Source of the DNA: Pectinophora gossypiella
Lineage: Eukaryota; Arthropoda; Insecta; Lepidoptera; Gelechiidae
Length of the DNA: 64,000 nt
Reading direction: 5' to 3'
Assembly (NCBI RefSeq): GCF_024362695.1
Contig: NC_065431.1
Coordinates: 4,160,624-4,224,623 of the forward strand
A program made the translations under genes and the position numbers. The stretch's first letter is position 1. Every line of letters starts with the position of its first letter. Positions 41,134 through 50,775 of the stretch are shown here, piece after piece. Under the pieces are notes generated by a model. It was not told where the DNA came from. It searched no databases and saw nothing but the letters and a program-made list of their open reading frames with translations.

Positions 41134-41542
41134 GGGTGTTAGTGACATCGTAACGAAAACTTTTAGAGATGATTCAGACTATGATTCTGAGTTAATATCT
41201 AGTGGAATTTTCCGTCAAAAATTCATGTAATTATTTGTTCTTTTTTTAAATTATTTTCATTTCTATACTTTTGTGAAAAAAAAAAGAAAAAAGAAAGAGA
41301 AGAGAAGAAGGGGAAGACCAAGAAGAGCTTACATGGAACAGATTAAAGAGAAGGCGAACGTCGTGTCTTATAAGTAGGTGAAGTCTTTGATAAACAAGAA
41401 TGGAGAATGTTACACCGATAAGAGCGTGGCTCTTAAATTAGTGATGATGATACTTTTGCGATGGAAAATTCCACTTGATATCAACTCAGTATCATGGTCT
41501 GAATCATCCCTCAAAGTTTTCGTTACGATGTCACTAACACCC
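41134..41542. mobile_element. MITE-K split by LINE-2
   Basis: The left arm starts GGGTGTTAGTGACATCG and the right arm ends ACGATGTCACTAACACCC. LINE-2 occupies 41274-41449, flanked by ATACTTTTG (41265-41273, 41450-41458). Confidence 0.85.
41274..41449 (+). mobile_element. LINE-2 ORF C-terminus inside MITE-K
   Basis: GGGAAGACCAAGAAGAGCTT..CATGGAACAGATTAAAGAGA..GTGGCTCTTAAATTAGTG(ATG)n; the same codons as 38585-38760, with an in-frame stop (AAGTAGGTG). Confidence 0.8.
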
Positions 41543-41569
41543 AGGCAATATTGACTTCTATAATTTAGG

Positions 41570-41718
41570 ACAGCTTACGTGGTCTAGTGGTTAGAGTGTT
41601 AGGTTCTCGGTCTGGACATCCGGGTTTGATTCCCGATGGGGATATTGTCGAAATCCCTTTGTGAGACTGTCCTTTGTTTGGTAAGGCAGGCTTGAATCAC
41701 CTGATTGTCCGAAAAAGG
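41570..41718 (+). mobile_element. SINE-C, 5' half
   Basis: ACGTGGTCTAGTGGTTAGAG..CCGGGTTTGATTCCCG..GACTGTCCTTTGTTTGGTAA, ending at TTGTCCGAAAAAG. Confidence 0.8.
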
Positions 41719-41902
41719 GTCAAGTGAGCGCGAAACGCGTGGCATACAAGTACGAGCAAATAATTCATACTTCAAATTCCGCACTCCTCAGGGTTGCCAT
41801 TTTACGACGCAAGGAGCTCTGCGATGGTACATTAAAAGGTCGTCTTGTGCATTATAACCTGCAAAACAATAAATCTAATATCCACTATTATTTAAAGATA
41901 TT
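41719..41902. other. Unassigned
   Basis: A short plus-strand frame without a motif. Confidence 0.25.
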
Positions 41903-42194
41903 ATGGAGGAGCTCGGTGGCGCAGCGGTAAACGCGCTAGGTCTGCGATTGTTGAAGTTAAGCAACTTTCGCAAAGGCCGGTCATAGGATGGGTGACCACA
42001 AAAAAAAGTTTTCATCTCGAGCTCCTCCGTGCTTCGGAAGGCACGTTAGGCCGTTGGTCCCGGCTGCATTAGCAGTCGTTAATAACCACCAATCCGCACT
42101 GGGCCCGCGTGGTGGTTTGAGGCCCGATCTCCCTATCCATTCATAGGGAAGGCCCGTGCCCCAGCAGTCTGGACGTTAATGGGCTGGTGATGAT
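41903..42194 (+). mobile_element. SINE-A, full length
   Basis: Head to tail complete. ATTTAAAGATAT occurs on both sides (about 41889 and 42194), fitting a TSD. Confidence 0.9.
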
Positions 42195-42253
42195 TTAAAG
42201 ATATCCCTCCTTATCACAGGAAAGCTAAAAACCTTAGTATAATCGGTAAGTTA

Positions 42254-42578
42254 ACGGCCTCCGTGGTCCAGTGGTTTAGCGTTGTGCTCACGATCCGGAG
42301 GTCCCGGGTTCGAATCCCGGTGGGGACATATCACAAAAATCACTTTGTGATCCCTAGTTTGGTTAGGACATTACAGGCTGAACACCTGATTGTCCGAAAG
42401 TAATATGATCCGTGCTGCGGAAGGCACGTTAAGCCGTTGGTCACGGTTATTACTTACTGATGTAAGTACGTAGTCGTTACATGAGTCATGTTAAGGGCCT
42501 TTGGCGGCTCAGTAATAACCCTGACACTAGGGTTGATGGGGTTGGTAATCCACCTCATAATCCACACGATAGAAAAAG
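42254..42578 (+). mobile_element. SINE-B, full length with TSD
   Basis: 325 bp between ATCGGTAAGTTA at 42242-42253 and 42579-42590. Confidence 0.9.
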
Positions 42579-42847
42579 ATCGGTAAGTTATTTAAATACT
42601 TTTGTTTGCAGTATCTTATGAAAAGTAATGATGAAATTGCAGCCTATCAGATAAAGTGTACATTGCCGGTAAAGTGGCTATGGAGTTTGAGAAGCAGTAG
42701 AGCTATCGCAAATATCTGTTTGCAGGAGTAGTAGTAAAAGAAAGTGGGGTTGAACCGGCGACAGTGGCTCCCATACAAAATGCCCGTTAGGGTCTTTCCA
42801 ACCTCATTCTTCTATTCCGTGGACAGGCGTTTAATTCTTGAATGCCA

Positions 42848-43421
42848 CCATCATCATCAGCCCATTAACGTCCCCACTGCTGGGGCACGGGCCTTCCCTA
42901 TATTTAATAGTATTGAGTTCGAAAACGAATGTTGTAGTAAGCCACTCTTTAAAACTAAATTAAAGCTGTTTTTATTGAAGTCATTTGATGAACATATTGA
43001 ATAGTTGGTAGATTTGTAGCATTTAAGAATTAAGTTTAAAACTTGCTGTAATAGATATAAGTAAGTAAGTAATGAGTGCATGATTTCGCCAACAAACTGT
43101 CTTTCAGTTTGGCGAATGTCTTTAAAATTGTAAATGGTCTTATATTGTTATTAAATAAATAAATAATAATAATAATAATAATAATATGGATGGATAGGGA
43201 GATCGGGTCTTAAACCACCACGCGGGCCCAGTGCGGATTGATGGTTATTAACGACTGCTAATGCAGCTGGGAACGGCTTAACGTGCCTTCCGAAGCACGG
43301 AGGAGCTCGAGATGAAAACTTTTTTTTATGGTCACCCATCCTATGACCCGCCTTTGCGAAAGGTGCTTAACTTCAACAATTGCAGACCGAGCGCGTTTAC
43401 CGCTGCGCCACCGACCTCCTC
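42848..43421 (-). mobile_element. SINE-A split by a LINE
   Basis: 42848-42900 (tail to CTTCCCTAT) continues at 43188 (ATGGATGGATAGGGAGATC) through the central block and 5S-like part to the head. A LINE 3' end lies between. Confidence 0.9.
42900..43187 (+). mobile_element. LINE C-terminus inside SINE-A
   Basis: The frame encodes FENECCSKPLFKTKLKLFLL..SFDEHIE and a stop at 43004, a CR1-type C-terminal tail. A short UTR follows and ends in (AAT)n. Confidence 0.7.
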
Positions 43422-43632
43422 AATGCCACCAATTGATAGGTATAATTTATCACACCGTACCAGGTTTCCGTTGTAATCGGTTACGTTTAGGGAATAAATT
43501 GAGCGTTTTTTTTTTTGGGGAAAGATCTTGGAGATAAGTGAAGTAAGTGAGTTAGACGAATGTGTATAATGTTTGAATTGGGCTTACCTCGATGATTGAT
43601 CTTCAAGGTTTTTCTTGCAGCTACTCTTTAAC

Positions 43633-43960
43633 AGCCTTCGTGGTCTAGTGGTTAGAGCGTTAGGCTCTCGATCTGGAGGTCCGGGTTCGATTCCCGATGG
43701 GGACATTGTCGAAATCACTTTGTGAGACTGTCCTTTGTTTGGTAAGGACTTTTCAGGCTTGAATCACCTGATTGTCCGAAAAAGTAAAATGATTCCGTGA
43801 TTCGGAGGGCACGTTAAGCCGTTGGTCCCGGCTATTAGCCGTAAAAACACCTCCAACAAACCGCATTGGAGCAGCGTGGTGGAGTGTGCTCCATACCCCC
43901 TCCGGTTGATTGAGGGGACGCCTGTGCCCAGCAGTGGGACGTATATAGGCTGTTTAATGT
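43633..43960 (+). mobile_element. SINE-C, full length
   Basis: CTTCGTGGTCTAGTGGTTAG.. to GCCCAGCAGTGGGACGTATA. A CR-1 UTR scrap (TTCAAGGTTTTTCTTGCAGC) precedes it at 43600. Confidence 0.9.
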
Positions 43961-43967
43961 TTATGTA

Positions 43968-44246
43968 TGATTCAGTCTCATGATTCGGAGTTGATCACAT
44001 CATCACTAATTTAAGAACCTCTGTATTTAATTAAAGGACGCTCTTGTCGGTGTAGCATCCTCCACGCTACGTTTTAGGGAAAAATAGAGCAATGGTTTCT
44101 CTCTTGCCTTCTGCCCTATTTTTCAGAGTTTATATCAAGTGAAATTTCCTGTTGGAAAATTCATAAAAAATTTAGTGAGTGTTTTTATTTTTGAATTAAT
44201 TTCAGTTCCATACTTTTTTGGTACGAGGTCATTATCACCCTGTATT
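43968..44246. mobile_element. Decayed MITE-K split by NA2 end
   Basis: ATTCAGTCTCATGATTCGGA..GTTGAT resumes as GAGTTTATATCAAGTGAAAT. A reversed NA2 3' end (44000-44113: ATCATCACTAATTTAAGAAC..CTCTTGCCTTCTGCCC) is inside. Confidence 0.65.
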
Positions 44247-44334
44247 AATAACTCATTGGTGCAGTCTGGTTCCGGAGTTCGAACCGGCGTTCTCCGTTTG
44301 AGAAGCAAGTCATATAGTATAAGTATACCACATA

Positions 44335-44668
44335 CGGCCTCCGTGGTCCAGTGGTTGAGCGTAGGGCTCACGATCCGGAGGTCCCGGGTTGGAATCCCGG
44401 TAGGGACTTATCACAAAAATCACTTTGTGATCCCTAGTTTGGTTAGGACATTACAGGCTGATCACCTAATTGTCCAAAAAGTAAGATGGTTCGTGCTTCG
44501 GAAGGCACGTTAAGCCGTTGGTCCAGGCTACTACTTATTGATGTAAGTAAGTAGTCGTTACATGAGCCATGTCAGGGGCCTTTATAATGATAATAACCCA
44601 ATAATAACCCTGACACCAGGTTTGATGAGGTTGGTACTCCACCTCACAACCTACACGATAGACGAAGT
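44335..44668 (+). mobile_element. SINE-B, full length
   Basis: Head GTGGTCCAGTGGTTGAGCG to the B tail and GATAGACGA. AGTATA-TACCACA is found on both sides as an imperfect TSD. Confidence 0.85.
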
Positions 44669-45304
44669 ATAATACCACAGAAATACAGTGAGGCAATTTG
44701 TAAGTCAACCTCATCTTTCCTTGTCTCTTTAGTTTGGAACAACAAGAAAATATATTCACATTTTTATGATATCATTATCAGGTCTACCATTATGTGTCCC
44801 TTGAGGAGTACTTTTGAACAATTGTCTGTTACTTTTCCAGGCTAAAAATGAAGTTTTGGGGGTCTAGCAGATAACATAATGCGAGTAGCGATTCGAGCTT
44901 TAAGAGACTCCCCCCACACACTAGTATCAGCGTCCGCGCAACGTCGACCGTCGCTGGCCGGCTGCCGAACGCCAAGCGTGCGCGGCGCTGGCGTCGCTCG
45001 CGTAGACGCAGCGTTAGTTGAACTTTTTTGCGAACAAGCATAATGGACAACACAATCTATTGTAATAGTTCGTCAAATATTCGTTTTGGTATCCGTAAAT
45101 AATCATAAAAATGTTACATACAAAAACAACATGCCAAAAAAAACCACACAACAACAAACTAACATAACAAAAAAACACACATGACAAATTAATAACATGA
45201 CATGACAAAAAAACACACACATGACAAAATGACATGAATGCCATGATTAAGACAGTCATGTAAAATTTAAAAAAAAATATATGATTTAATGAGTACTCAT
45301 ACTT
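44669..45304. other. GC-rich island 44885-45010, otherwise unassigned
   Basis: 44885-45010 is very CpG-rich (GACTCCCCCCACACACTAGT..CGCGCAACGTCGACCGTCG..GCGGCGCTGGCGTCGCTCGC) in AT-rich DNA. A 74-codon minus frame crosses it without a recognisable domain. It looks like a piece of a mobile element rather than an exon. 45115-45240 is a run of ACA/GACAAAA-rich simple sequence. Confidence 0.35.
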
Positions 45305-45480
45305 ATTTACAATACAATACAATACAATACAAATACACTTTATTGCACCAAAATAAAAAGAAATAATTACAAAAAGTCTCTACATACACATATACATATT
45401 ACATATACATATACGTATACGTACATACACATACATACGTATTACATATACGTATTTACATATTTTTTTTTACATAATTT
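45305..45480 (-). mobile_element. LINE tail and (ACATAT)n simple repeat
   Basis: (ACAAT)n then ACAAATACACTTTATTGCAC, the same end as 9536; followed by ACATATACATATACGTA-type low complexity. Confidence 0.55.
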
Positions 45481-46011
45481 ATACATAAGTGAAATCATGC
45501 CAAACTCCACCACGCTGATTCACTGCGGGTTGGTAGAGGTGTCTTTTAAGGCTAGTGCCTGGTACCAATGGCTTATCGTGCCCTCCGAAGCATGGAAAAT
45601 GTCGCCAAAAGAAATACTTGAACGTAACCCTAATCTTGCCAAAGTTGTCACAAAAAACGAAGAAAAATAAACTCTATTTTGGAGACGTAAAAGTGACAAA
45701 TGGATTATTTAGTCCATTCGTTTGTGAAAACACTGTTTTGTCAGTTATTTTGACAAATCTTTTCTATTATTATGTTTCATTTGGCGTGTAATTCTCTTTG
45801 AAGACTTCTTTACTGAGCTTCGTTTTTTTTAAATATCCTGATGGACTTTTATTGTTACTTGTAACACTGTGGTGTAGTCTAATGTCTATCTGTCACATTC
45901 GCACTACCGTGTATAATCGTATAGCCATTCCGTTCGCTCTACCGCGTTAGCTATCCCGTGTATTCCCGAACGTCTATCTTGTTCGCACCCGCTCGCGGCC
46001 GGCCAATCCTG
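45481..46011. other. SINE-C scrap and unassigned
   Basis: 45500-45600 (CCAAACTCCACCACGCTG..TTAAGGCTAGTGCCTGGTA..GTGCCCTCCGAAGCATGG) is a decayed reversed SINE-C. The rest is unassigned. Confidence 0.45.
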
Positions 46012-46495
46012 CGCCTTTGTGATCCCTAGGACATTACAGGCTGATCTGATTGTCAGACAGTAAGAAGTTTCGTGCGTCAGAAAGCAAGTTAAGCTGTTGG
46101 TCCCGGTTATTACTGATTGTGCTCCTATGCTGTTCTGGGAACAAATGAAAAACATAGATAACGTTCAGCTGCTTGTCTTCCCGGGCATGTCGTAAAAACC
46201 GACAGAGGGATTGTGTTCTCTAACATGATGGACTAATGTTATGGGTGATAGACTGATCCCTTATCACACGACATCGTATCAACAGTAGCTGCAAGTTGTC
46301 TTTGATTACTTGTGGCTCTGCCCATCCCATTAGGGATAACGGGCGTGAGTTTATGTATGTATGTACTACTTACTGATGTATGTAGTCGTTACATGTGCCA
46401 TGTCAGGGGCCTTTGGCCTTCAATAGAAACCCTGCCACCAGGGTTGATGGGGTTGGTAATCCACCTCACAACCCACACGATGGAAGAAGACTATA
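46012..46495 (+). mobile_element. SINE-B split by NA1
   Basis: TTTGTGATCCCTAGGACATT..TGTTGGTCCCGGTTATTACT (to 46133) resumes at 46363 as CTACTTACTGATG..GTCGTTACATG and continues to CACACGATGGAAGAAG. Confidence 0.75.
46134..46362 (+). mobile_element. NA1 inside SINE-B
   Basis: CTATGCTGTTCTGGGAACAA.. to GGCGTGAGTTTATGTATGTATG with an internal deletion. Confidence 0.8.
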
Positions 46496-46787
46496 ACGCG
46501 AAGACGTGTGGTGCGTCAGACATAACCGTTTTTTAATCTAGTTAATATACCTTTATTTTTGTTTAAGTGTACTAAATCATATTTAATTTAAATAGTTCCC
46601 TACAAATTTTCACACCAAGTTTTTCCCCGTCGGAATTTTCACATCCGGCGACAAAATTCCACTGAATTTGAAACTTAATAAAAGTGGTAAGTTGTAAGGA
46701 ATGGGTAAAGTTTTATCCTTATCATCAAAAGTGTCTTCATTGAGTTGCTAACCGGCTGCGATCCATTGGGAAACGACAGGACTTGCC
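46496..46787. other. Unassigned
   Basis: 46625-46665 (CGTCGGAATTTTCACATCC..AAAATTCCACTGAA) recalls the MITE-K core; otherwise nothing. Confidence 0.3.
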
Positions 46788-47024
46788 TTGAGCACACTTT
46801 GTGCGACTTTCCTTTGTTTGGTGAGGACATTGCAGGCTTGAATCACCTGATTGTCCTAAAAAGTAAGATGATTCCGTGCTTAGGAAGGTACGCTAAGCCG
46901 TTGGTCTCGGGCTACTAGTCCAAACACCCCCACCAACCCGCAGTGGAGCAGCGTGCTGAAGTACCTATCCTCCGTATCCCTTCCGGTTGATTGAGGGGAG
47001 GCCTGTGCCGAGCAGTGGGACGAC
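46788..47024 (+). mobile_element. SINE-C, 5'-truncated
   Basis: From ACTTTGTGCGACTTTCCTTTG through the central block to GAGGCCTGTGCCGAGCAGTG. Confidence 0.75.
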
Positions 47025-47356
47025 AGAGGTTCTCATACAAAATGCGAGTTAGGGCCCTCTGTTTTGGGCCTAACCCTACTGTTTTACGCAGTAAGCATGA
47101 TAATAACCCCATGGTTCAACCCTTAGTGTGTTCAAGTATTCTTAACTCAGCCATAATGCAGGTGGCAATTAACTCACTTAATACGACAAGTTAATTACGG
47201 TCTGCCCCAATTTCTTGTGCCCTAATTTAAATTCTGATATGCAAAAGTATTAAATCACATATTCATAACACATACAGGGTGAAACTAGTGACACCTGGGG
47301 AGTTAAAATGGCCACCTGGGGGGTTAAAAAGGGCCACATTTGATTGCATTGCGCTG
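47025..47356. other. Unassigned
   Basis: Includes a small direct repeat CACCTGGGG.GTTAAAA at 47294 and 47319. No gene. Confidence 0.3.
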
Positions 47357-47742
47357 AAACACGGATCATCTTACTTTTGAATAATCAGGTGATCAGGCTG
47401 TAATGTCTATATTATGTCCCCACCGGGATTCGATTCAGGGACCTCCGGATCGTGAGCCCTACGCTCATCCACTGGACCACAGAAGCCGTCACCTAACCTG
47501 AAGATTTAACAGGTCGAATTTTACAGAAGCGACTGCCTGTCTGAACTTCCAATCCGCGAAGGGAAAACCAGCCCAATACAGGTTAGGTCGCATACCTCCG
47601 GAACGCATTTCTTGGAAATATAGGTTTCTTCACGATGTTTGTAGGATAGCTGTGCGCGTGATAATCATTTCATGAACCAAACATGCATTTCTAGATCATT
47701 GTTTTAGGTTTTGGGTTTTGAACTTGCGACCTCACAATAGGT
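47357..47742 (-). mobile_element. SINE-B head abutting SINE-D
   Basis: 47357-47489: ACGGATCATCTTACTTTTG..CCACCGGGATTCGATTC..ATCCACTGGACCACAGAAGC. 47491-47742: CACCTAACCTGAAGATTTAA..AACTTGCGACCTCACAAT (SINE-D reversed). A SINE-B tail scrap follows at 47752-47790. Confidence 0.75.
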
Positions 47743-47987
47743 GTCAAGCGTTGATGGGGTTGGTAATCCACATCACAACCCACACGATAGAAGAGAAATA
47801 AATTCACGAAAACAAAATAGATTTCGATTTCAACCACAATAAAACGAATACAGGAACCACGACATATAATGCCTGCGCGCGCATGTGAAATTAAATTTAG
47901 GTCTGCCCGCCATACAGTGAGTAGTCACGTGAAGTGTCCCGGAATTGATTTTCATCCTCTATTTGTCCTGGATAGTTTAAACCGACG

Positions 47988-48440
47988 TAACATACATAAC
48001 ACAAGCTCACGACTATATACCAATTGGGGTAGTCAGAGGTACAATCAAAGAGCAAAAGTTCAGTCACTGAGGCCAGCGATAAATTTGTAAACAGTGGTGA
48101 AATTTTGAACCATTCTCTCTCTCTCTATTTAAGAGCTGCGCTCTTGTCGGTGGAGTAACCGCCATTCCTCTCTTCTTCCCGCCAAAACCTTCACCTCCCG
48201 ATACGACACGACCTGCACCTTCTCTTTTATTTGTTTCATAAATGTTATCCTAGGTCTACCCCTTCCTCTCTTCCCACCAACCACCTTCCACCTTCTTCCT
48301 TTCTTCTTCTTCTCTTCTTCTCTTCCAACTAATGGTTCTTCTTTGAACCATTAGTTCTCATAATTATAAAATTTATGTTTTTGAAAATGTTTTTGGTCTA
48401 TTACAGAAACGACAAGTAAAGAAAGAAAGAAACATTTATT
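47988..48440 (+). repeat. TG1 scrap and host repeat R with LINE-2 inside
   Basis: 47988-48040 is reversed TG1. Repeat R (AATCAAAGAGCAAAAGTTCA..GTAAACAGTGGTGAAATTTTG ... CTCATAATTATAAAATTTAT..TACAGAAACGACA) spans 48042-48418, broken by LINE-2. A second R copy is at 58500-58935. Confidence 0.65.
48115..48341 (-). mobile_element. LINE-2 relative, ORF C-terminus with TSD
   Basis: The minus frame reads GREERGRPRITFMKQIKEKV, then QVVSYREVKVLAGRREEWRL, then LHRQERSS and a stop. The tail is (AG)n. TTTGAACCATT is duplicated at 48104-48114 and 48342-48352. Confidence 0.8.
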
Positions 48441-48462
48441 ATTTAGGACACCACAGACACGG

Positions 48463-48499
<37 letters not shown>

Positions 48500-48545
48500 T
48501 GTAATGACCTCACATCAGAAGTCAACGCACACACACGCACGCACA
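48415..48545 (-). repeat. LINE tail plus (AT)n and (AC)n microsatellites
   Basis: (GAAA)n and TATTATTTAGGACACCACAG are a reversed LINE end. It is followed by ~15 AT units at 48465-48495 and CACACACGCACGCACACA at 48525. Confidence 0.8.
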
Positions 48546-48669
48546 CAAGTATATAGAAATATGTAAAACGAACACAGAAACTTATACTATTTTATTTTAT
48601 TTATACCTAAATTAAATGTGACGTCATGTCGGCTTACCCATGTGTAGTGGATGGTGGTAAATGTAACCA

Positions 48670-49175
48670 GGGGCCTGTTTAATAAAACTTACAATTGTAA
48701 ATTACAATGACAATTTCATGTACATTGCGGAGTTAGTGATCACAAATATTTTGTAGTTTCATATTAGCTACGTAATGAACATCAAATTGTCGTTGTAGTT
48801 TACAATTGTAAGTTTTATGAACAGCCTCCGTGGTCTAGTGGTTAGAGCGTTAGGCTCACGATCTGGAGGTCCGGGTTCGATTCCCGATGGGGACATTGTC
48901 GAAATCACTTTGTGAGACTGTCCTTTGTTTGGTAAGGACTTTTCAGGCTTGAATCACCTGATTGTCCGAAAAAGTAAGATGATTCCGTGCTTCGGAGGGT
49001 ACGTTAAGCCGTTGGTCCCGGCTATTAGCCGTAAAAAACACCTCCACCAACCCGCAGTGGAGCAGCGTGGTGGAGTATGCTCCATACCCCCTCCGGTTGA
49101 TTGAGGGGAGGCCTGTGCCCAGCAGTGGGACGTATATAAGCAGTTTATGATGAAGTTTTATGAAACAGGCCCCAG
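48670..49175. mobile_element. GGGGCCTGTTT MITE split by SINE-C
   Basis: Inverted ends: GGGGCCTGTTTAATAAAACT..TACAATTGTAAATTAC versus GTAGTTTACAATTGTAAG..TTTTATGAAACAGGCCCC. SINE-C lies in the right arm between AAGTTTTATGAA at 48810-48821 and 49153-49164. Confidence 0.85.
48822..49152 (+). mobile_element. SINE-C, full-length reference copy
   Basis: 331 bp with an exact 12-bp TSD. Head GTGGTCTAGTGGTTAGAGCG and GGGTTCGATTCCCGATGGGG; ACTGTCCTTTGTTTGGTAAG; central block GTGCTTCGGAGGGTACGTTA; tail GAGGCCTGTGCCCAGCAGTG..GCAGTTTATGATG. Confidence 0.95.
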
Positions 49176-49254
49176 GAGATCTTAAGTGCAACCAATTAAT
49201 TTATTACTTTGCAAGAAACTGATTGGACTTTGGCAGCTTATCGTACATTTATCG

Positions 49255-49372
49255 TAAGATTAACTAAGTACCCACACCTCAAAGAGCTTTCTGTTAGACC
49301 AACGTGATAGGTGAGCCGTATCGCCGTCTGTAATGGTCGAGACAACTGTGTTAGTGAAAACTGCACTTGAGA
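49255..49372 (-). repeat. TG1 fragment
   Basis: ATCGTAAGATTAACTAAGTA..TTCTGTTAGACCAACGTGAT..GCCGTCTGTAATGGTCGAG..GTGAAAACTGCACTT. Confidence 0.65.
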
Positions 49373-49554
49373 TAAATTAATAACTCATTGGTGCAAGTCT
49401 TGTGCTGGAGTTCGAACTGGCGTTCTCTATTTGAGAAGCAAATCAGTATATCTCAATTCACGTCATCTTTCTTTTTCTCTATAGAACAATAAGAAAATGT
49501 ATTCACAAAATTTTTGATACCTATCATTGTCAGATCAACCACATGTCTCCCTTG
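49373..49554 (+). repeat. Unit preceding the variant SINE-B
   Basis: AACTCATTGGTGCAAGTCTT..GAGTTCGAACTGGCGTTCTC..TGAGAAGCAAATC..AGATCAACCACATGTCTCCC. Related pieces are at 8940, 21540, 44250 and 44700. It holds a box-B-like GAGTTCGAAC. Confidence 0.5.
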
Positions 49555-49838
49555 AGAAACCGGGTTCGAATCCCGGTGGGGACATGTCACAAAAATCACT
49601 TTGTGATGACTAGTTTGGTAACGACATTACAGGCTGATCACATGATTGTCCGAAAGTAAGATGATCCGTGCTTCGGAAGGCACGTTGAGCCATTGCTCCC
49701 AGTTACTACTTACTGATGTAAGTAAGTAGTCGTTACATGAGCCATGTCAGGGGCCTTTCACGGCTCAATAGTAACCCTGACACCAAGGTTGATGGGGTTG
49801 GTAATCCACCTAACAACCCACGCGATAGAAGAAGAAGA
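49555..49838 (+). mobile_element. SINE-B variant
   Basis: CCGGGTTCGAATCCCGGTGG.. to CACGCGATAGAAGAAGAAG. The 5' head is replaced as in 21612. Confidence 0.8.
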
Positions 49839-50277
49839 TCGATCGGCAACCCTAGAGACGAATTTACTTTACAATCATTACTTAATTGTACCTCTGATGG
49901 ATTTGATGGATTTCTATTTAAGCATTAATCTCAGAACTTTAGCTGTCACGTAACTAAGTTACTAGTTATATTGTAGGTACTGTATGTCATCTGAAAAGAT
50001 TGCTGTTTCAGACCCGCGTTCCAAACGACGCGTGTTTAAAAACGCTCGTCTGTTTAATTTACTTTATTTGTTTTTGTAGTTTATTTTGTGTGCATTATCG
50101 CGAGGAATGGAAATCTGTTATTTGATTTATGATAAATTGATTTATTATAAATATATGCAAAAGGAAAAGAAGAAGATTTTGTGAATCGCTTTAAGCGACA
50201 AGATCGCCATTTGCCATGTAGCTAGTTAAGTATCTTTTGTAAACACGAAATCACATAAATAATTTACAAAAACAATG
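49839..50277. other. Unassigned with LINE tail scrap
   Basis: 50185-50245 (GAATCGCTTTAAGCGACAAGA..CGCCATTTGCCATGTAGCTA) is a decayed LINE end as at 36260. Confidence 0.4.
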
Positions 50278-50536
50278 CTATTTACTGCACTCGTCAAAAA
50301 GCCCGCCCCTGACTAATCCGGGCGCGTAGGTGCCCATTACACTAGCTACATTTCCTCGCTGTACAGCAATGGACAACCTTTGCGCCAAGAACAATCCGGC
50401 ACGGGGGTCGACTCCACTCTCTCTTAAACGACGTCCGATTTTCGCTATAAATTTTTTAGCATCGCTACCCCAACAACCCGTCGTCTCAACAGCAAGCGGG
50501 ATAAAAATTTTGCGGCCTTCTGAGTCCTTATATTCT
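50278..50536 (-). pseudogene. LINE reverse-transcriptase C-terminal fragment (no Met)
   Basis: The minus strand holds one open frame of about 85 codons with no start codon and a stop at 50278-50280. It reads IFIPLAVETTGCWGSDAKKF, then IGRRLRESGVDPRAGLFLAQ, then RLSIAVQRGNVASVMGT, then APGLVRGGLFDEC. The block RLSIA.QRGNAASVLGT with AVET.G.WG upstream is, to my knowledge, characteristic of the C-terminus of some non-LTR reverse-transcriptase ORFs. The upstream RT domain is absent and an unrelated LINE tail abuts it at ~50540. The open frame suggests a fairly young fragment. Confidence 0.6.
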
Positions 50537-50775
50537 TTTGTAACTATTTTCTTTTATTTTGGTGCAATAAAGTATATTTGTAATTGCCTCTGACTAGGTA
50601 CCACAATTGGGATATAGTCGCGACTTCGTGTTATGTTTTCCAACCTAGTCGGCTCGTAGCCTAGTCGTAACACACCATCATCAATTTAAGAGCCACGCTC
50701 TTGTCGGTGCAGCATTCTCCATGCTACTTTTTTAGGGAAAATAGGGCAGTGGTTTCCCTCTTGCCTTCCGCCCAC
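50537..50775. repeat. LINE tail, TG1 scrap, NA2 end
   Basis: 50545-50585: TTTTGGTGCAATAAAGTATA. 50588-50635: CTGACTAGGTACCACAATTGGGATATAGTCG. 50668-50775: CATCAATTTAAGAGCCACGC..AGGGCAGTGGTTTCCCTC (NA2 end reversed). Confidence 0.6.

Noticed and set aside
44139..44513. 124-codon frame
   Set aside because: Runs through a decayed MITE-K and the head of a SINE-B; no protein motif.
44829..45053. Arg-rich minus-strand frame as an exon
   Set aside because: Its composition follows the CpG-rich patch; no convincing splice sites or known domain.
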